Shown here: one piece after another, positions 9,459 to 19,747 of the stretch
Position numbering within the stretch: position 1 is the stretch's first letter
Layout: each line of letters starts with the position of its first letter
Source of the DNA: Zymoseptoria tritici IPO323
Lineage: Eukaryota > Ascomycota > Dothideomycetes > Mycosphaerellales > Mycosphaerellaceae
Direction of reading: 5' to 3'
DNA length: 64,000 nucleotides
NCBI RefSeq assembly: GCF_000219625.1
Contig: NC_018216.1
Location: 62,001-126,000 of the forward strand
Program-made: the position numbers and the translations under genes
The notes under the pieces: generated by a model
What the model was told of the DNA's origin: nothing
The model's input: the letters and a program-made list of their open reading frames with translations, nothing else
Databases searched by the model: none

Positions 9459-10892
9459 TCACTCCTTGCAATAATATCTGACTTCGTCTGGCGTGGCGCC
9501 TTCTGGCCTCTCTTCTTCTGGCAGCGGCAACAACAATGCTTCGGGCTTGTCCCCGCTCGGATCCATGAAGATGCAGGGCAGTCGTCTCGACATGCAGTCC
9601 GCGCACGCATTGATTCCATTCTTCTTGTTCTTAGTGTCACGGTCAAAGATCGGCGACACTTGGTATGACTTCGCGACAAAACAGCCCTCAATCCATTTGC
9701 CGTTCACGATATACGGTTTCATTGCAAACGGCCGAATGGACTCGCGTATGCTCTGAGAAAGAATTTCGGAGAACTCTTCGAGGGCGACACCCGGCGCCGA
9801 ACCTGCTGGCTTGACCCTGATCATTGCCAGGACCTCGTCGGTGGCATCTCGATTCGCGGCGGCCTTCGCCTGCTTCTTTTTGGGTGCGGGTGTCACTGGG
9901 CCTCTCGCCGGTCTCTTGGACGGCTTCGGTGCGGCTTCTTGCGACAACACATTTCCAGTGGGCCTGAGTGGGTCAGGCGCAGAAGATGTCGAGGAAGGTG
10001 TCGTCATTGGGAGCCCGGTGCTGCGGTTGGAGCGAATGCGTCCCAGGGGTGGTGGTTGCGATCCCTTCTCTTTCTCGCGCAAACGCTCGCATTCCTTCCG
10101 CAGGCTTTCGTTCTCTTTCCTCTCTTTCAACAACTCTGCTTGCAGGTCGGTCGTCACTGTCTTCTCTCTCAAGAGCTCTGCTTGCAACTCGATCGTCAGT
10201 CCCTGGAGTCGTTCGACTTCGCTTTGCGATGAACCGCTTCCAGCGACCCTGGATGGCATAGTCGCAGCAGATTGCGAGGAAGCAGCTCGAGAGGATTCCG
10301 TTGATTGCTTCTCTTGTAGTGTTTGGGTCGAACTGTGCGCCGCGAATGTAAATGGCTTGGTCGTAGTGGTCCGCGAAGAGGTCGATTGTGAGGAGGCCAC
10401 TTGCGGGGAGGTAGCTTGCGTGGAATTAGCTTGCGTGAAAGCGGCTTGCGCGGTATCAGCTTGCGAGGTTCCCTCTCGTCGCTTCTCCTGTTGGACCTGA
10501 GTTAAACCGTTTGCCTTGGAGGTGAAGGGCTCGGTCGATGCGGCTGGCGGCGGCGGCGGTATGTCCCTCTCTTTGTCACGCACACGCTCGCCTGCATTCT
10601 GAAACTTCTGCTGCTCGTTTCTTCCCTTCCAAAGGACTGTTTGGAACTCGGCCGCCTCGATCTGCTGTCGTTCGACTTCATTTGGGTCGAGTCCGTTCCT
10701 TACGGCTTCTTCGAGCCTGTTTGCGCTCCAGTTGACAGTTTCGAGCATAGCGCATTCATGACGGGTGTCAAGGAGCGAGGAGCCTTCGACGCATGTCCGG
10801 AGCACGACTTTGAATTCCGCCGAGGCTTCGGAATCCTCATCGTCTGCTTCGATGAGGGTCGTAAGGGTTTCCGGGATGTATCGAGACGGCAT
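9459..10892 (-). CDS. Hypothetical coiled-coil protein with C-terminal CX2CX6C motif
   Basis: A 477-residue single-exon frame from the ATG at 10892; upstream in-frame sequence is probably untranslated. Seen in order: an acidic N-terminus, a Ser/Thr/Gln/Ala-rich low-complexity middle with a five-residue repeat (TQA-type, about 10398-10470), a coiled coil at about residues 215-265 (repeated LQAELL and KERK heptads), a basic proline-rich linker (GPVTPAPKKKQAKAA), and a C-terminal domain. That domain has CADCMSRRLPC (Cys 430, 433, 440) and one more Cys at 475. The spacing equals the first half of a Zn2Cys6 cluster but lacks the second half. I know of similar tails in uncharacterised fungal proteins and can assign no function. 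A nuclear role is only a guess. Confidence 0.7.
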   Translation of the reverse strand: MPSRYIPETLTTLIEADDEDSEASAEFKVVLRTCVEGSSLLDTRHECAMLETVNWSANRLEEAVRNGLDPNEVERQQIEAAEFQTVLWKGRNEQQKFQNAGERVRDKERDIPPPPPAASTEPFTSKANGLTQVQQEKRREGTSQADTAQAAFTQANSTQATSPQVASSQSTSSRTTTTKPFTFAAHSSTQTLQEKQSTESSRAASSQSAATMPSRVAGSGSSQSEVERLQGLTIELQAELLREKTVTTDLQAELLKERKENESLRKECERLREKEKGSQPPPLGRIRSNRSTGLPMTTPSSTSSAPDPLRPTGNVLSQEAAPKPSKRPARGPVTPAPKKKQAKAAANRDATDEVLAMIRVKPAGSAPGVALEEFSEILSQSIRESIRPFAMKPYIVNGKWIEGCFVAKSYQVSPIFDRDTKNKKNGINACADCMSRRLPCIFMDPSGDKPEALLLPLPEEERPEGATPDEVRYYCKE

Positions 10893-11974
10893 CTTGAATG
10901 GGATCGAGATGTAACGGAGATGAGATGGGGATCGACTCGGAGTGAAGTGTTGGCGAATATGTGGACGTGATGCGGGAATTTCGGTTGGTGTGCGTCTCTT
11001 CGCTGGCAAACTACAAGAATTCGGGAAGGAACGACACAGGAGCCCCTGACGTCTTTCGCGACAGCCAACGTCACCACGCACATCAGCCAAATTGCGTTCC
11101 AAACGCTGCAGAATCTTCTTGGTGTCCTTTATTGAGATTTTGCAGGACCTCGCCGTCGTCCTGAAGCTCTGAAACGGCGTCATCAACGGGTCATGCAGCT
11201 ACGGAAGCCTCCTTTCCATCACAGCGGACGTGTAACGACTTCACTGTCGTCCTACAAGGGCCCGTTAGTGGGTTCTGTGGTGTTCTCGAGACTTGTGACG
11301 AGTTGAGCTGGAATTTACTGTCGCGGCGACAGTGCGCATGGTACGGAATGGTCAGCGTCAGTGTGATGATGGAGGAAGTTGTGGTTCCTCGAGACGTCAA
11401 TGGCCAAAGCAACACGGCGATGCTAATGAGCATTGGCGCAAGGTAATTGGAGATCTTGTGTTCAGCATCATTCATTCTCCGTTCCTGTGGTTCTATGTTC
11501 CACGAACTACATCCTCTCACATCATGGGCGGGCACGCTGGACGTTGAACGATCCCAATCGTATTCTGAACCAGCCGACTTCATCGACATCGTACATGCTC
11601 TTGCTTACCTCGAAGGACCGAACCAATCCGCACCAACGCATAGAATGAGCACAGGTGCCACATCCCAGACGGAACAGTAGCTGTAGCCTTCAGACAAAGG
11701 CTCAGCAGCCTTCCGACGCTCGATGCGCAGCGGAAGATTCTGAGTCGGCAGGTATCTCCAAGCACAAAAAGCAAAGTAACAGGAATTTTCGCTAGAAACA
11801 CACTGGTCTTCTCTTTCGGCCAAGCCACGAGAACGATGATCTCAGGTTCCATCCCATGGACCTTGTCAAAGCAGACTGATTGCATAAAGAATAGCACCGT
11901 AACAGCATGCATGGCGCAAGAGGTAACAAACTTCGCTGCAAGGCCCAGACAACGAAAATCAATCCAATCAAAGA
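10893..11974. other. Intergenic, about 1.1 kb
   Basis: Lies between two minus-strand genes; it holds the promoter of the coiled-coil gene and the 3' end of F-box paralog 3. Several small overlapping frames exist on both strands, none convincing. Confidence 0.55.
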
Positions 11975-13453
11975 TCAAAAGTCTTCCGCCCGCCACATCT
12001 CTTCCGGTTGCAGTAGGTGCCGAGCACGGGAGCACAGCCGCTCAGGTGGCCCATACCAATTCTCCAGATCCTGAAACCAGTCACGTGCGGCGGCATTGTG
12101 CGGCGGCGGGTCGTTGTTGGGGAACACCTTGTACTGAACCGTACCATCGCAACCTCCTCGTTGCCAGTGTGCTTGAAGACCATCGTAGCCCTTGCGGATG
12201 GGATTGTCCTTAACCCGGTCGTCGACCCAAGGACCCTCGAATTGCACTCGCCCAGGACTGAACATACTGTCGAGATGAATCTCCTCAAGCCCCGTCTCTT
12301 GCGCGAAGTAATCCAGTGCTTCTCCGAGATTACCCTGCACGAGGCAAATGCACCGAAGTGTGAGCTTCCTGACTGTCCGGCGGCGGTGAAGCACAGCTTC
12401 CAGCTGATTGTGGTCTAGGTAGAAGCCTTGAAGTGTGAGATCCTGCAGTTTCGGGAGTTCTGCTTGATTCAGCGCATGAAGAATTCCACGCGATTGCTTC
12501 GGTCCGCGCTCCGCAATGTCCTCGACACACTCCACACAATAGTCGGCGATGTCGAGCTCTCGGAGATTCTCGCAGCTCTGCAACATCTGCGCAAAGCCCC
12601 TGAAGCAGGCTCTGCCGTATCTGTCTTCTTGCGTAGTGATCAAATGTTGCTCCTCCTCGGACAGACTCAGCGAAAGAGATTCGAGTTTCCGGACCGCCGA
12701 GCGCGAAGAGTTGAAGTTAATGGTGCCAAGGTCGCAAACAGCGAGGCTGGTTCCCACCATACGACTACTGTTGAACAGATTCAGGTGTTTGACGTTAAGG
12801 ACACCGTCTGTGAGGAGGCCGAGGATTAGCTTCGCATGATGGGCAGCTGCAGCCCAGGCAATTTCCTCGCTAGGACTGTATAGGGGAAGCATCGACGTGG
12901 CGCTGTCCTCCTGGTACAGAACCAGCTCCGCCACGACTGTGTCGAGTGTGATGCCATACTTGCCGAGGCTTGAGAAAGCCTGCCCAAGCAAGGCCAGGTC
13001 CAGGTTGTTCTTCTGCAGAATCTGCAATTCCTCCTCGTGCTCGTAAAGTTCCTCCAAATCGGACTCCATTCTCCCCTTGTCCGTACTGGACATTCGCGCG
13101 ACAACAATTTCCAGCATGTCATTCGGCCCGAGGACTTGCAGCTGACTGGGCGTGCGAATTTCTCCATCGTCGATTTCATCGGAGAGGGCGTTGGTCTGGT
13201 AGAATGGCGCAACGAGCGTAAGATGCTTTAAGCGATGCGACAAGCTACCGTGCTCGACGACCTGGGCGAACTGACGGAGCCCAGATTCGGTCATCTCCAC
13301 GTTCTTCTCTTCGAACCTGGCTTTGAAAGCGCTACTAGTTGCCTTCTCCTCCAGATTCCGATTTGTAAGGCGCAACGAGCATGTGTCGCCAAATGAGACC
13401 GACTGAGTAATCTCGTCAATCACCTCAGCCGGTAGTCTGTCCAGAGTCGCCAT
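11975..13453 (-). CDS. F-box protein, paralog 3 (intact)
   Basis: A 492-residue single-exon protein. The ATG at 13453 opens MATLDRLPAEVIDEITQ, so the F-box (residues about 5-45, ending in CSLRLTNRNLEE) starts at once; an upstream ATG in the same frame would add 24 residues with no counterpart in the paralogs. The rest contains leucine-rich stretches (LSLSLS, LRELDIADY, LQDLTLQGFYL, VRKLTLRC) that resemble degenerate leucine-rich repeats, the usual substrate-binding part of such F-box proteins. It is the reference for the two damaged or partial copies at 1-638 and 1232-2547. The SCF adaptor role follows from the family; the substrate is unknown. Confidence 0.85.
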   Translation of the reverse strand: MATLDRLPAEVIDEITQSVSFGDTCSLRLTNRNLEEKATSSAFKARFEEKNVEMTESGLRQFAQVVEHGSLSHRLKHLTLVAPFYQTNALSDEIDDGEIRTPSQLQVLGPNDMLEIVVARMSSTDKGRMESDLEELYEHEEELQILQKNNLDLALLGQAFSSLGKYGITLDTVVAELVLYQEDSATSMLPLYSPSEEIAWAAAAHHAKLILGLLTDGVLNVKHLNLFNSSRMVGTSLAVCDLGTINFNSSRSAVRKLESLSLSLSEEEQHLITTQEDRYGRACFRGFAQMLQSCENLRELDIADYCVECVEDIAERGPKQSRGILHALNQAELPKLQDLTLQGFYLDHNQLEAVLHRRRTVRKLTLRCICLVQGNLGEALDYFAQETGLEEIHLDSMFSPGRVQFEGPWVDDRVKDNPIRKGYDGLQAHWQRGGCDGTVQYKVFPNNDPPPHNAAARDWFQDLENWYGPPERLCSRARHLLQPEEMWRAEDF

Positions 13454-13913
13454 CGTAGCGGAAGATGTGGTTCGTATCGCTATAGAAGTGTCTGAGTGGT
13501 TGTCGAGTGTGGGAGCCGTTCGCAAGATGAAGGTGGAGGTATGGGTGTTGCTTGCTCGGAGCGATCACAGCCGTTGAAGTTGAAGAAGCTTGCTTTGGCG
13601 CTGGAGATGGTGCGCGATGTTTGGTGGAGTGCTGAAGAAGAAGAAGAAGAAGAATCCGGAGTGGCGTGAAGAAGATATATGCTGATTAGCGCTCTGGAGC
13701 ACCTCAGGCTCCTCCTGCATTCACCTCCTTCATTCACCTCCAGATCTACATCCGAATTCACCAACATATTCATCTCCCGCCTCTCACGTGCTGAGCACTT
13801 GCAGGTGTCCAAAGGACCTCGGCAAAAATCGTTGAATTGACTATCAAGAAGGCAAACGCCGTAAGCAGAGTGCATGGTATCATAAAACAACAAAAGACCA
13901 TTCCAACCAACCA
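13454..13913. other. Intergenic with GAA microsatellite
   Basis: About 460 bases between two minus-strand genes. A (GAA)n run of roughly 20 bases lies at 13634-13653 in the upstream region of F-box paralog 3. Nothing else recognised. Confidence 0.6.
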
Positions 13914-15827
13914 TCACTTAACCACCGCCTTTCCCACCCCAATTACAACCTTTGCCGTGACCTTAACTCCCGTCCCAACAACCCACACCGCAGCCTTCAA
14001 CCCGAAGCCAGCAACCGCAATGGTCGCTCTCGCCAGACCCGGCAATTCATCCTCATCCTTCACCTTCTTCACAACCTTCCTCTGCTTCCCCCTCCCCTTC
14101 TTCGACTCCATCCTCTTGAACCACTTCTTCTCCCCACCCTCCACTCCACTCTTCCCCTTCAACCCTACAGGCGTCTTCGGCGGCGCCTCAAAAGTCACCA
14201 GCTCCCTAACAAGCGCATCGTTCTCAATCACTGCCACAGCCAACAATGCGCAAACAACCGTGTCGATGACGAAATGACTATCCAACGCCAGCAATCCCGG
14301 AAGATCCAAAACACAAGCATCATGCGCGAAGTCCAAAAACGCCAGCTCCAGCGTCTCAGCGCCGACAGCCGCAGGCGTGGCACTGGGGTGATGAAACGCG
14401 ATCTTGGCTCGCGGACCGGAATTCGAGATCGCAGACTGGGACTTGGTGACGGTCACAGCGCAGACGCCGAGGGTGGGGTGCCGTAGGTCGTAGTGTGCGA
14501 CCACACTTCCGAGCGAGTCGCGGACGCGGGTGCGTTTGGTCAAGTCGCAGCAGTAGCGGGAGAAAGCTACGGCGACGGCGTCTTGAGCCATGCGGGCTGC
14601 TTCGGGGCTGGAAGCGGTGGGGTCGAAGGTCGCAATTGCTTGAGCTTGTGGGGAGTTGGAGATGGAGGCTATAGCGGCGAGGGCGGCGGCTTGGGGAAAG
14701 ATGGTTGTGGTGGAGGATTCTTTGGTGGATGTGATGCCGGTGGTGTGTTCGGGGAGGGTAAGTTGGGCGACTTGGGTTGAGGACGGGGCGGTGGGGTTGT
14801 GCTTGTTGACTGTGAACTGTTTAGGTGCTGCGGGGGAGGCGTCGGGTTGGATGGGTTGAGTGTCGGTTTCCATTGAGAAGATGAGGTCCTCCAGCGAAGT
14901 GCCGATTGCTATTGCTGTGCCGCTGGCGGGCTGATGGAGGCCGAACTGCACTTTTCTGCCCTCACAGGGGAACTCCTCACACGATGCTTTCCAGACTGCT
15001 TCGAGATCGGCATGTCCAGCGGCAGGAATGTGTTCGTAGCCGTTTACGAGACCGACAGCTGAGTCATACCTCTTCAGTGAGTGTCGTTCGATAGGACTAC
15101 CAATCTTGCTGACTTTATCGCTGTCGAAAGTAGCTGGAGATGGGGCGCGTGCTGTTGGGTAGTACTGTTGTCCGTCCAGAGGTCTGGATGGGTCGTATCG
15201 AGGAAACATTGATCTCATCGGTGGACTGTAGCCGGGCAGAGATGGAGTGGTGGGTTGAAACCGGGTCTTGCTCGGTAGCGGTGACAGATTGTCATCATCC
15301 GTGATGGGCGTGAAGAGGTCATTGCTAGCCAAGGACACGACGGTCGTCTTGATTGTGTTCGACCTCTTCAAATGTGATGAAAGGCTTCTCCTGGGAGGCG
15401 AAGTGGAGCCAAATTGTGTGTTGGTGGGTAAAGCGGTGAGCTCATCCTCCTCATGGGGACAGGAGTCGTTCGTAATTGCGGGTGACCCGTTGGAGATCAA
15501 ACTCGACGGTCTTCGGGCGCGAGACTGCCTTCGCAGGGGCCCTCGATTCGAAATGGTAGAGTTGTACGTTGTCGCAGATGCTGGAGATGTCGACCTCGGC
15601 TCACCAGTTGGAGGGTCGCAGAAAAGAGCGTGCTTGATGGTCTCCTTGGCTGGCTGAACTATGGGTGACTTTGGAGACGCCATGACTTGGAATGCAACGC
15701 CATTCAGCTTGACTTCGCCGTTCGTGTGCGGTGTATTGTTGGTCTTGGTCTTTTTAAGGCTGGACTTGCGCGGCATGCCAGTGCTCATCGCTGGAGCGGG
15801 AAACAGATTCAAGTGAGTGGGAGACAT
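13914..15827 (-). CDS. Conserved fungal hypothetical protein, basic C-terminus
   Basis: About 637 residues from the ATG at 15827 (MSPTHLNLF); a second ATG at 15788 is possible. Further upstream the frame is hydrophobic and has no conserved look, so it is taken as untranslated. The N-terminal half is Ser/Pro/Thr-rich and disordered, with many SP/TP sites. The C-terminal half is more ordered: an alanine-rich segment, then a block ending in DLPGLLALDSHFVIDTVVC with a hydrophobic helix, a strongly basic stretch (WFKRMESKKGRGKQRKVVKKVK), and a final glycine/valine-rich hydrophobic tail. That tail could contact a membrane. I recognise the general type from ascomycete genomes but no named domain. 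Confidence 0.65.
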   Translation of the reverse strand: MSPTHLNLFPAPAMSTGMPRKSSLKKTKTNNTPHTNGEVKLNGVAFQVMASPKSPIVQPAKETIKHALFCDPPTGEPRSTSPASATTYNSTISNRGPLRRQSRARRPSSLISNGSPAITNDSCPHEEDELTALPTNTQFGSTSPPRRSLSSHLKRSNTIKTTVVSLASNDLFTPITDDDNLSPLPSKTRFQPTTPSLPGYSPPMRSMFPRYDPSRPLDGQQYYPTARAPSPATFDSDKVSKIGSPIERHSLKRYDSAVGLVNGYEHIPAAGHADLEAVWKASCEEFPCEGRKVQFGLHQPASGTAIAIGTSLEDLIFSMETDTQPIQPDASPAAPKQFTVNKHNPTAPSSTQVAQLTLPEHTTGITSTKESSTTTIFPQAAALAAIASISNSPQAQAIATFDPTASSPEAARMAQDAVAVAFSRYCCDLTKRTRVRDSLGSVVAHYDLRHPTLGVCAVTVTKSQSAISNSGPRAKIAFHHPSATPAAVGAETLELAFLDFAHDACVLDLPGLLALDSHFVIDTVVCALLAVAVIENDALVRELVTFEAPPKTPVGLKGKSGVEGGEKKWFKRMESKKGRGKQRKVVKKVKDEDELPGLARATIAVAGFGLKAAVWVVGTGVKVTAKVVIGVGKAVVK

Positions 15828-16701
15828 GGTACCGGACCAATGCTTGAGAAGGGGTAAGAAATAAGATAAATGCAAGAGAAGAGAACTCGAAAGGAAATGG
15901 CGAACAAGACAAGTGGAATGATGATTGCTGGCCAGACCACCCGGTCGAGGATACCTGCAACCCATATATCCAACTCCGTACCGCCACCGCTATGCCCTGC
16001 CATCCCTGGCCTGTCTGGTTGTAGAAATCCAATAGCGGCTGAAAGAGGGTCGAGAGACTACTTCGCGCCATCGATTACTTGGAAGAGTTAGCGATGGATG
16101 TGCCAGGAACGCCGATACCGTCTTCCGGCAGCAAATAGCAGTGCTGTGCCGCCCGAATGCGAGACTTGGCGATGGTGTGAATGTCGAGTGACTGGCTAAG
16201 CGCCGACTGCTGTAAGCGCCCAGCGGCATGTGATCTAGGTGGACACGAGTCGGTGAATGGGAGCTTGCAGTCTGAGTGCTCTATTTGGCCTGTCCTTTGA
16301 CCATGATCCACCGGCAATCGCAGTGGTTGTTCTGATCCCGTCCTTTCGGTGCATCGCTTCTGGAAGAGCGGCCACAATCGGGGTCATCGTCAGAATCCGG
16401 TATGTTCGCGGTTGGTAGAACTATATCCACCGTCGTACGCGCCCTACTAACCAAGCAGCATCACACGTGCTGTGCACTCCGCTCACAGAATGTTCGCATG
16501 AGGTGATGTTGTAAGGTACTTTAGTTGAGTTCTGTCATCGCGAGTCGAGATTCCTCCAGATCTGCCAAGCCTGACGTTCCTGAGGTTCAATGAACACGAG
16601 ACCAGCCACTCTCTTACTCTATTCCATCCACTCGCCCCTGTGACTGACATGCAACACGATATCACCGACATGACTTCAAATCGATAGCACCACCTCCCAT
16701 C
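15828..16701. other. Divergent promoter region
   Basis: About 870 bases between the divergent hypothetical gene and LNP1. No additional gene is supported. Confidence 0.55.
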
Positions 16702-17871
16702 ATGGTCTCCTTCTGGCCCTTCGGCGGCGGCAACGGCACCGATGCAGCCTCCTTCGAGAAAGTCCTCTCTCAACTCTCCACAAAGATCAACAAGACGAGC
16801 GCACAAAACGATCGATACCGCCAGAGGCAACGCCGCTACAAAGTCCTGTGGACACTCTACTCCACATTCGCATACATCCTCATCGCGGCGATCCTCACCC
16901 TCGTCACAGGCTGGGAGAACTGGAACATCCTCGAATACAGCGCCATCGCCGGTGCACCCGTCCTGATCTACAGCATACGAACGGGACTCGATGCATATTA
17001 CAATTACCGACTGGCGAACTCGCAGAATCATCTCAATGACTTGACAAAGCAAAGAGAGGCGGCGATTGAGAAGTTGAAGGCTGCGACCAAGTACAACAGC
17101 ACGCAGCAGTTGTTGGAGAAGTATGGAGGTTCGCCGCCGAGCAAGCGAGCACCGTCGCCACAGGGAAATGGAAAGAGGAAGTCGCATATGGGACCGAGTG
17201 TGCCGCAGGGTGGAAGGACTGGATTTGCGCCGCCGCCAACTGCAAATATACCGGGTAGACAACCTCCGCCTGGTGTTGTGATACCTCAAGGTGCGCCTGG
17301 AGTCGTCCCAAGACCACCGAGTGCAGGAGTACCGTCACCAAACCGATCACCTGCTGGTGAAGAGTTCGCACCCAACGCATTCAGCAATGTGTCACCGGCC
17401 CGCAGTCCTGGTAGCCCGGTCAGTCCGGTTCCCTTCCAGCGACAACCCTCACAGTACGCTCATGATGGTCCGAGATGGTACGATCGAATCCTGGATGTTG
17501 TGCTTGGCGAAGACGAAACGCAAGCGAAGAATCGCATTGCTTTGATCTGCCAGAGCTGCCGACTGGTCAATGGTCAAGCTCCACCTGGCGCGAGGACGAT
17601 GGAGGATGTCGGAAAGTGGAGATGCAGTGCTTGTGGGGCGATGAACGGTGTGGAGAGTGAAGAAAAGAAGATGCTGAGGGATGTGGCAAAGGGCGGGAAG
17701 GCCGAGTCTGCTACCACTTCTCCTGTCGTAGCTAGCGAGAGTGTCGAGACGGAGGCCGCAGAGGATGAAAATGAGAGGAATGAAAGCGACGAGGGCACAC
17801 CAGCACCAGTGGAGGATGCTTCGCCAGCTGCTTCAACGAGAAGTAAAGCCCGACAGAGGCAGAAGGCTTGA
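16702..17871 (+). CDS. LNP1: Lunapark-family ER junction protein
   Basis: A 389-residue single-exon protein. Lunapark stabilises three-way junctions of the tubular ER network. Seen: MVSFWPF at the start (often myristoylated in animals; here Gly is not at position 2), a coiled region, two membrane segments at about residues 48-70 and 80-98 forming a hairpin, a second coiled coil (LNDLTKQREAAIEKLKAA), a long proline-rich cytosolic part, and a zinc ribbon with CQSC (Cys 283, 286) and CSAC (Cys 308, 311). The acidic tail is low complexity. The order of domains is diagnostic for the family. It converges with the GlcG-like gene, 90 bp away. Confidence 0.93.
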   Translation: MVSFWPFGGGNGTDAASFEKVLSQLSTKINKTSAQNDRYRQRQRRYKVLWTLYSTFAYILIAAILTLVTGWENWNILEYSAIAGAPVLIYSIRTGLDAYYNYRLANSQNHLNDLTKQREAAIEKLKAATKYNSTQQLLEKYGGSPPSKRAPSPQGNGKRKSHMGPSVPQGGRTGFAPPPTANIPGRQPPPGVVIPQGAPGVVPRPPSAGVPSPNRSPAGEEFAPNAFSNVSPARSPGSPVSPVPFQRQPSQYAHDGPRWYDRILDVVLGEDETQAKNRIALICQSCRLVNGQAPPGARTMEDVGKWRCSACGAMNGVESEEKKMLRDVAKGGKAESATTSPVVASESVETEAAEDENERNESDEGTPAPVEDASPAASTRSKARQRQKA

Positions 17872-17961
17872 AGCCGAAGTCATGTTCCGCCGCAAGAAAC
17901 ACCTAAGTAGCCACTAATCAAACAACCCATATCTTCACACCATATCCTCCATCACTCCACC

Positions 17962-18481
17962 TCACAACTTCGGCCCCGTCCTCCTCCCCTCCCAAGCCTT
18001 AACCGCATCAACCCCCGCCTGCGCAACCTCCGCATCCTGCGCCGGCGTCCCCGTACTTACTCCAATCGCGCCCACCACCGTTCCCTCAACCTCAATCGGT
18101 ATCCCACCTCCAATCAACGAAAACCTCCCCCCATTGCTGTTATGAATACTATACGCCACCCCACCCGGCTGGAAGTTCTTCGCCCCGTTACCAGTACTGT
18201 ACGCGGATGTGGGCAAGCGGTGGCCAGCGGCCGTGAAGGCTTTGTTGATCGCGATGTCGATGGAGGTGAGTTTGGCGGTGGGCATGCGGGTGAAGTGGAG
18301 GAGGTGGAGGGAGGAGTCGACGAGGGCGATGTTGAAGTCTGAGAATATCTGGTTAGTTGGGCGGGAGGGGATGGAAGGGGAATGTACCGATGCCCAGTTG
18401 TTTGGCTTTTTCTTGGGCTGCGTTGGAGGCTATTACGGCGGCTTCGAGGCTGAGCATGGGGACGGAGCGGGTGACTGGCAT
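17962..18481 (-). CDS. GlcG/HbpS-like (DUF336) protein, two exons
   Basis: Exon 1 is 18388-18481 and exon 2 is 17962-18338, joined across a 49-bp GT-AG intron (donor GTACAT, acceptor CTCAG), giving 156 residues. The protein matches the small heme-binding GlcG/HbpS family (Pfam PF03928): an N-terminal helix (SLEAAVIASNAAQEKAKQ), a FNIALVDSSLHLLHF strand pair, and the glycine-rich GGIPIEVEGTVVGAIGVSTG block near the C-terminus. Bacterial members bind heme or sit in glycolate loci; the fungal role is not established. The ATG at 18481 is chosen because it precedes the conserved helix; an upstream in-frame ATG adds an unconserved leader. Confidence 0.88.
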
Positions 18482-19747
18482 GGTTGCGGTGGTGTGGTGG
18501 GGAGAGGTATGGAAGTCGAAGATGTTGTAGTGTATCGTTTCTGTAGCTGGATAGATGGAAAAGCAATGAACGAGAGAACAGCTCCGACAGCAGATAATGG
18601 GATCTGCTTTGAGATATGGAAGAAAGGCCAATGCGGACGAGGGGTGAGAGTGGCGGGATTCGTAGAAGTCCTTTCGCGTTCAATACATGTGCAATGCCTG
18701 TTCGTAGCAATGTCTTGGGTGCAAAGGTGAGGTCTTGGTTGACGTGAGCTTGAAGCTCGATGGCAGCGATGAAGTCATCCGAACCGAGGTCGTAGTGTGG
18801 AGTCGGAGTGGGCTCCGCGTCCTTTCACGTGTTCGAGGAACCGTTGGTCCGTTCTTCGATCCGGGGATGAAACTCAGGGAAGCGATAGTGAAGCTTGAAG
18901 GACCTGCTGATAGAGAGAAACGGTCGATCAAGAGCCATCTTCATGCACGCAGGACGATAGCGGCAAGGTACGCGAGAACGGTCAAGACATATCACTTCCC
19001 ACGGGACAAACATTCACAATCGCATCGTTATTCAGCATATCCAGCTTACTCTTGGCCAACTCATCCGCTTCCTCCCTCTGGCGTAACCAGCGGACATCGC
19101 GTCGTCAGGTAAGACTGAGCTTTCATGCAGGCTCCATAGACCCGCAGTCTCAGTATAACCAGACCATTATCCCAGCTCTGACCATGCTCCAAAGCCCTTG
19201 TTTTGTTCTGTGGTTCGTTCCTGCTGCCATGCCGTTTCGTGCATTGAAAGACCTCATCGCATGCTGTGAAATCAAATCCCGACATCTTCTGTTCGGAAGT
19301 GTGTCCCTCGCTAATAGCGCTACCATGTAAAGCATACTGGAAAGGCTGGAAGAAGAAAGGAGAAAATAAAGACGATGGAAACAGGGCAAAAGCGTGCGGC
19401 CACGGTCTTCGTATTGACAAGTTGTGGATCCGAAGTTCTGCATGATCGTGTGAAGACTCGCCCTCGGGTATCTTTGCTCGAGGTCTCGATGCCAAGGTGG
19501 CGTTTCCAACACCAGCATCTGACGCTGCTTTGCGCTCCTTCGAACGGTACTATGAAGCACGCCCAGAACGATGAGGCGCGTCGATTTTCAAGCTCAAGCC
19601 GGACATTTCGAAGTCTGCGATCTGCGAACCACAGACATGAACGACGAGCGGGCGAAGAGTGCACTGTTCTTGTTGCAGCGATGAAGCTCGTGGTCTCGCA
19701 TTTGCCATGGTTCGAAATGGGTGTACCGACGATCGCGTCTCAATCGA
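18482..19747. other. Intergenic, about 1.27 kb
   Basis: Holds the promoter of the GlcG-like gene and the 3' flank of the DUF7918 gene. A plus-strand frame at 18735-19112 (125 codons) is the longest of several overlapping frames but shows no family likeness, so I leave it unannotated. Confidence 0.5.

Noticed and set aside
9811..10500. 229-codon plus-strand open frame rich in Ala, Val, Cys and Ser
   Set aside because: Antisense to the coiled-coil gene; its composition is explained by the repeat on the other strand.
16483..17289. 268-codon minus-strand frame
   Set aside because: Overlaps LNP1, whose domains are unmistakable, and has no likeness to a family.
18735..19112. 125-codon plus-strand frame
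   Set aside because: Starts plausibly but shows no domain or conserved pattern; competing frames of similar length overlap it.
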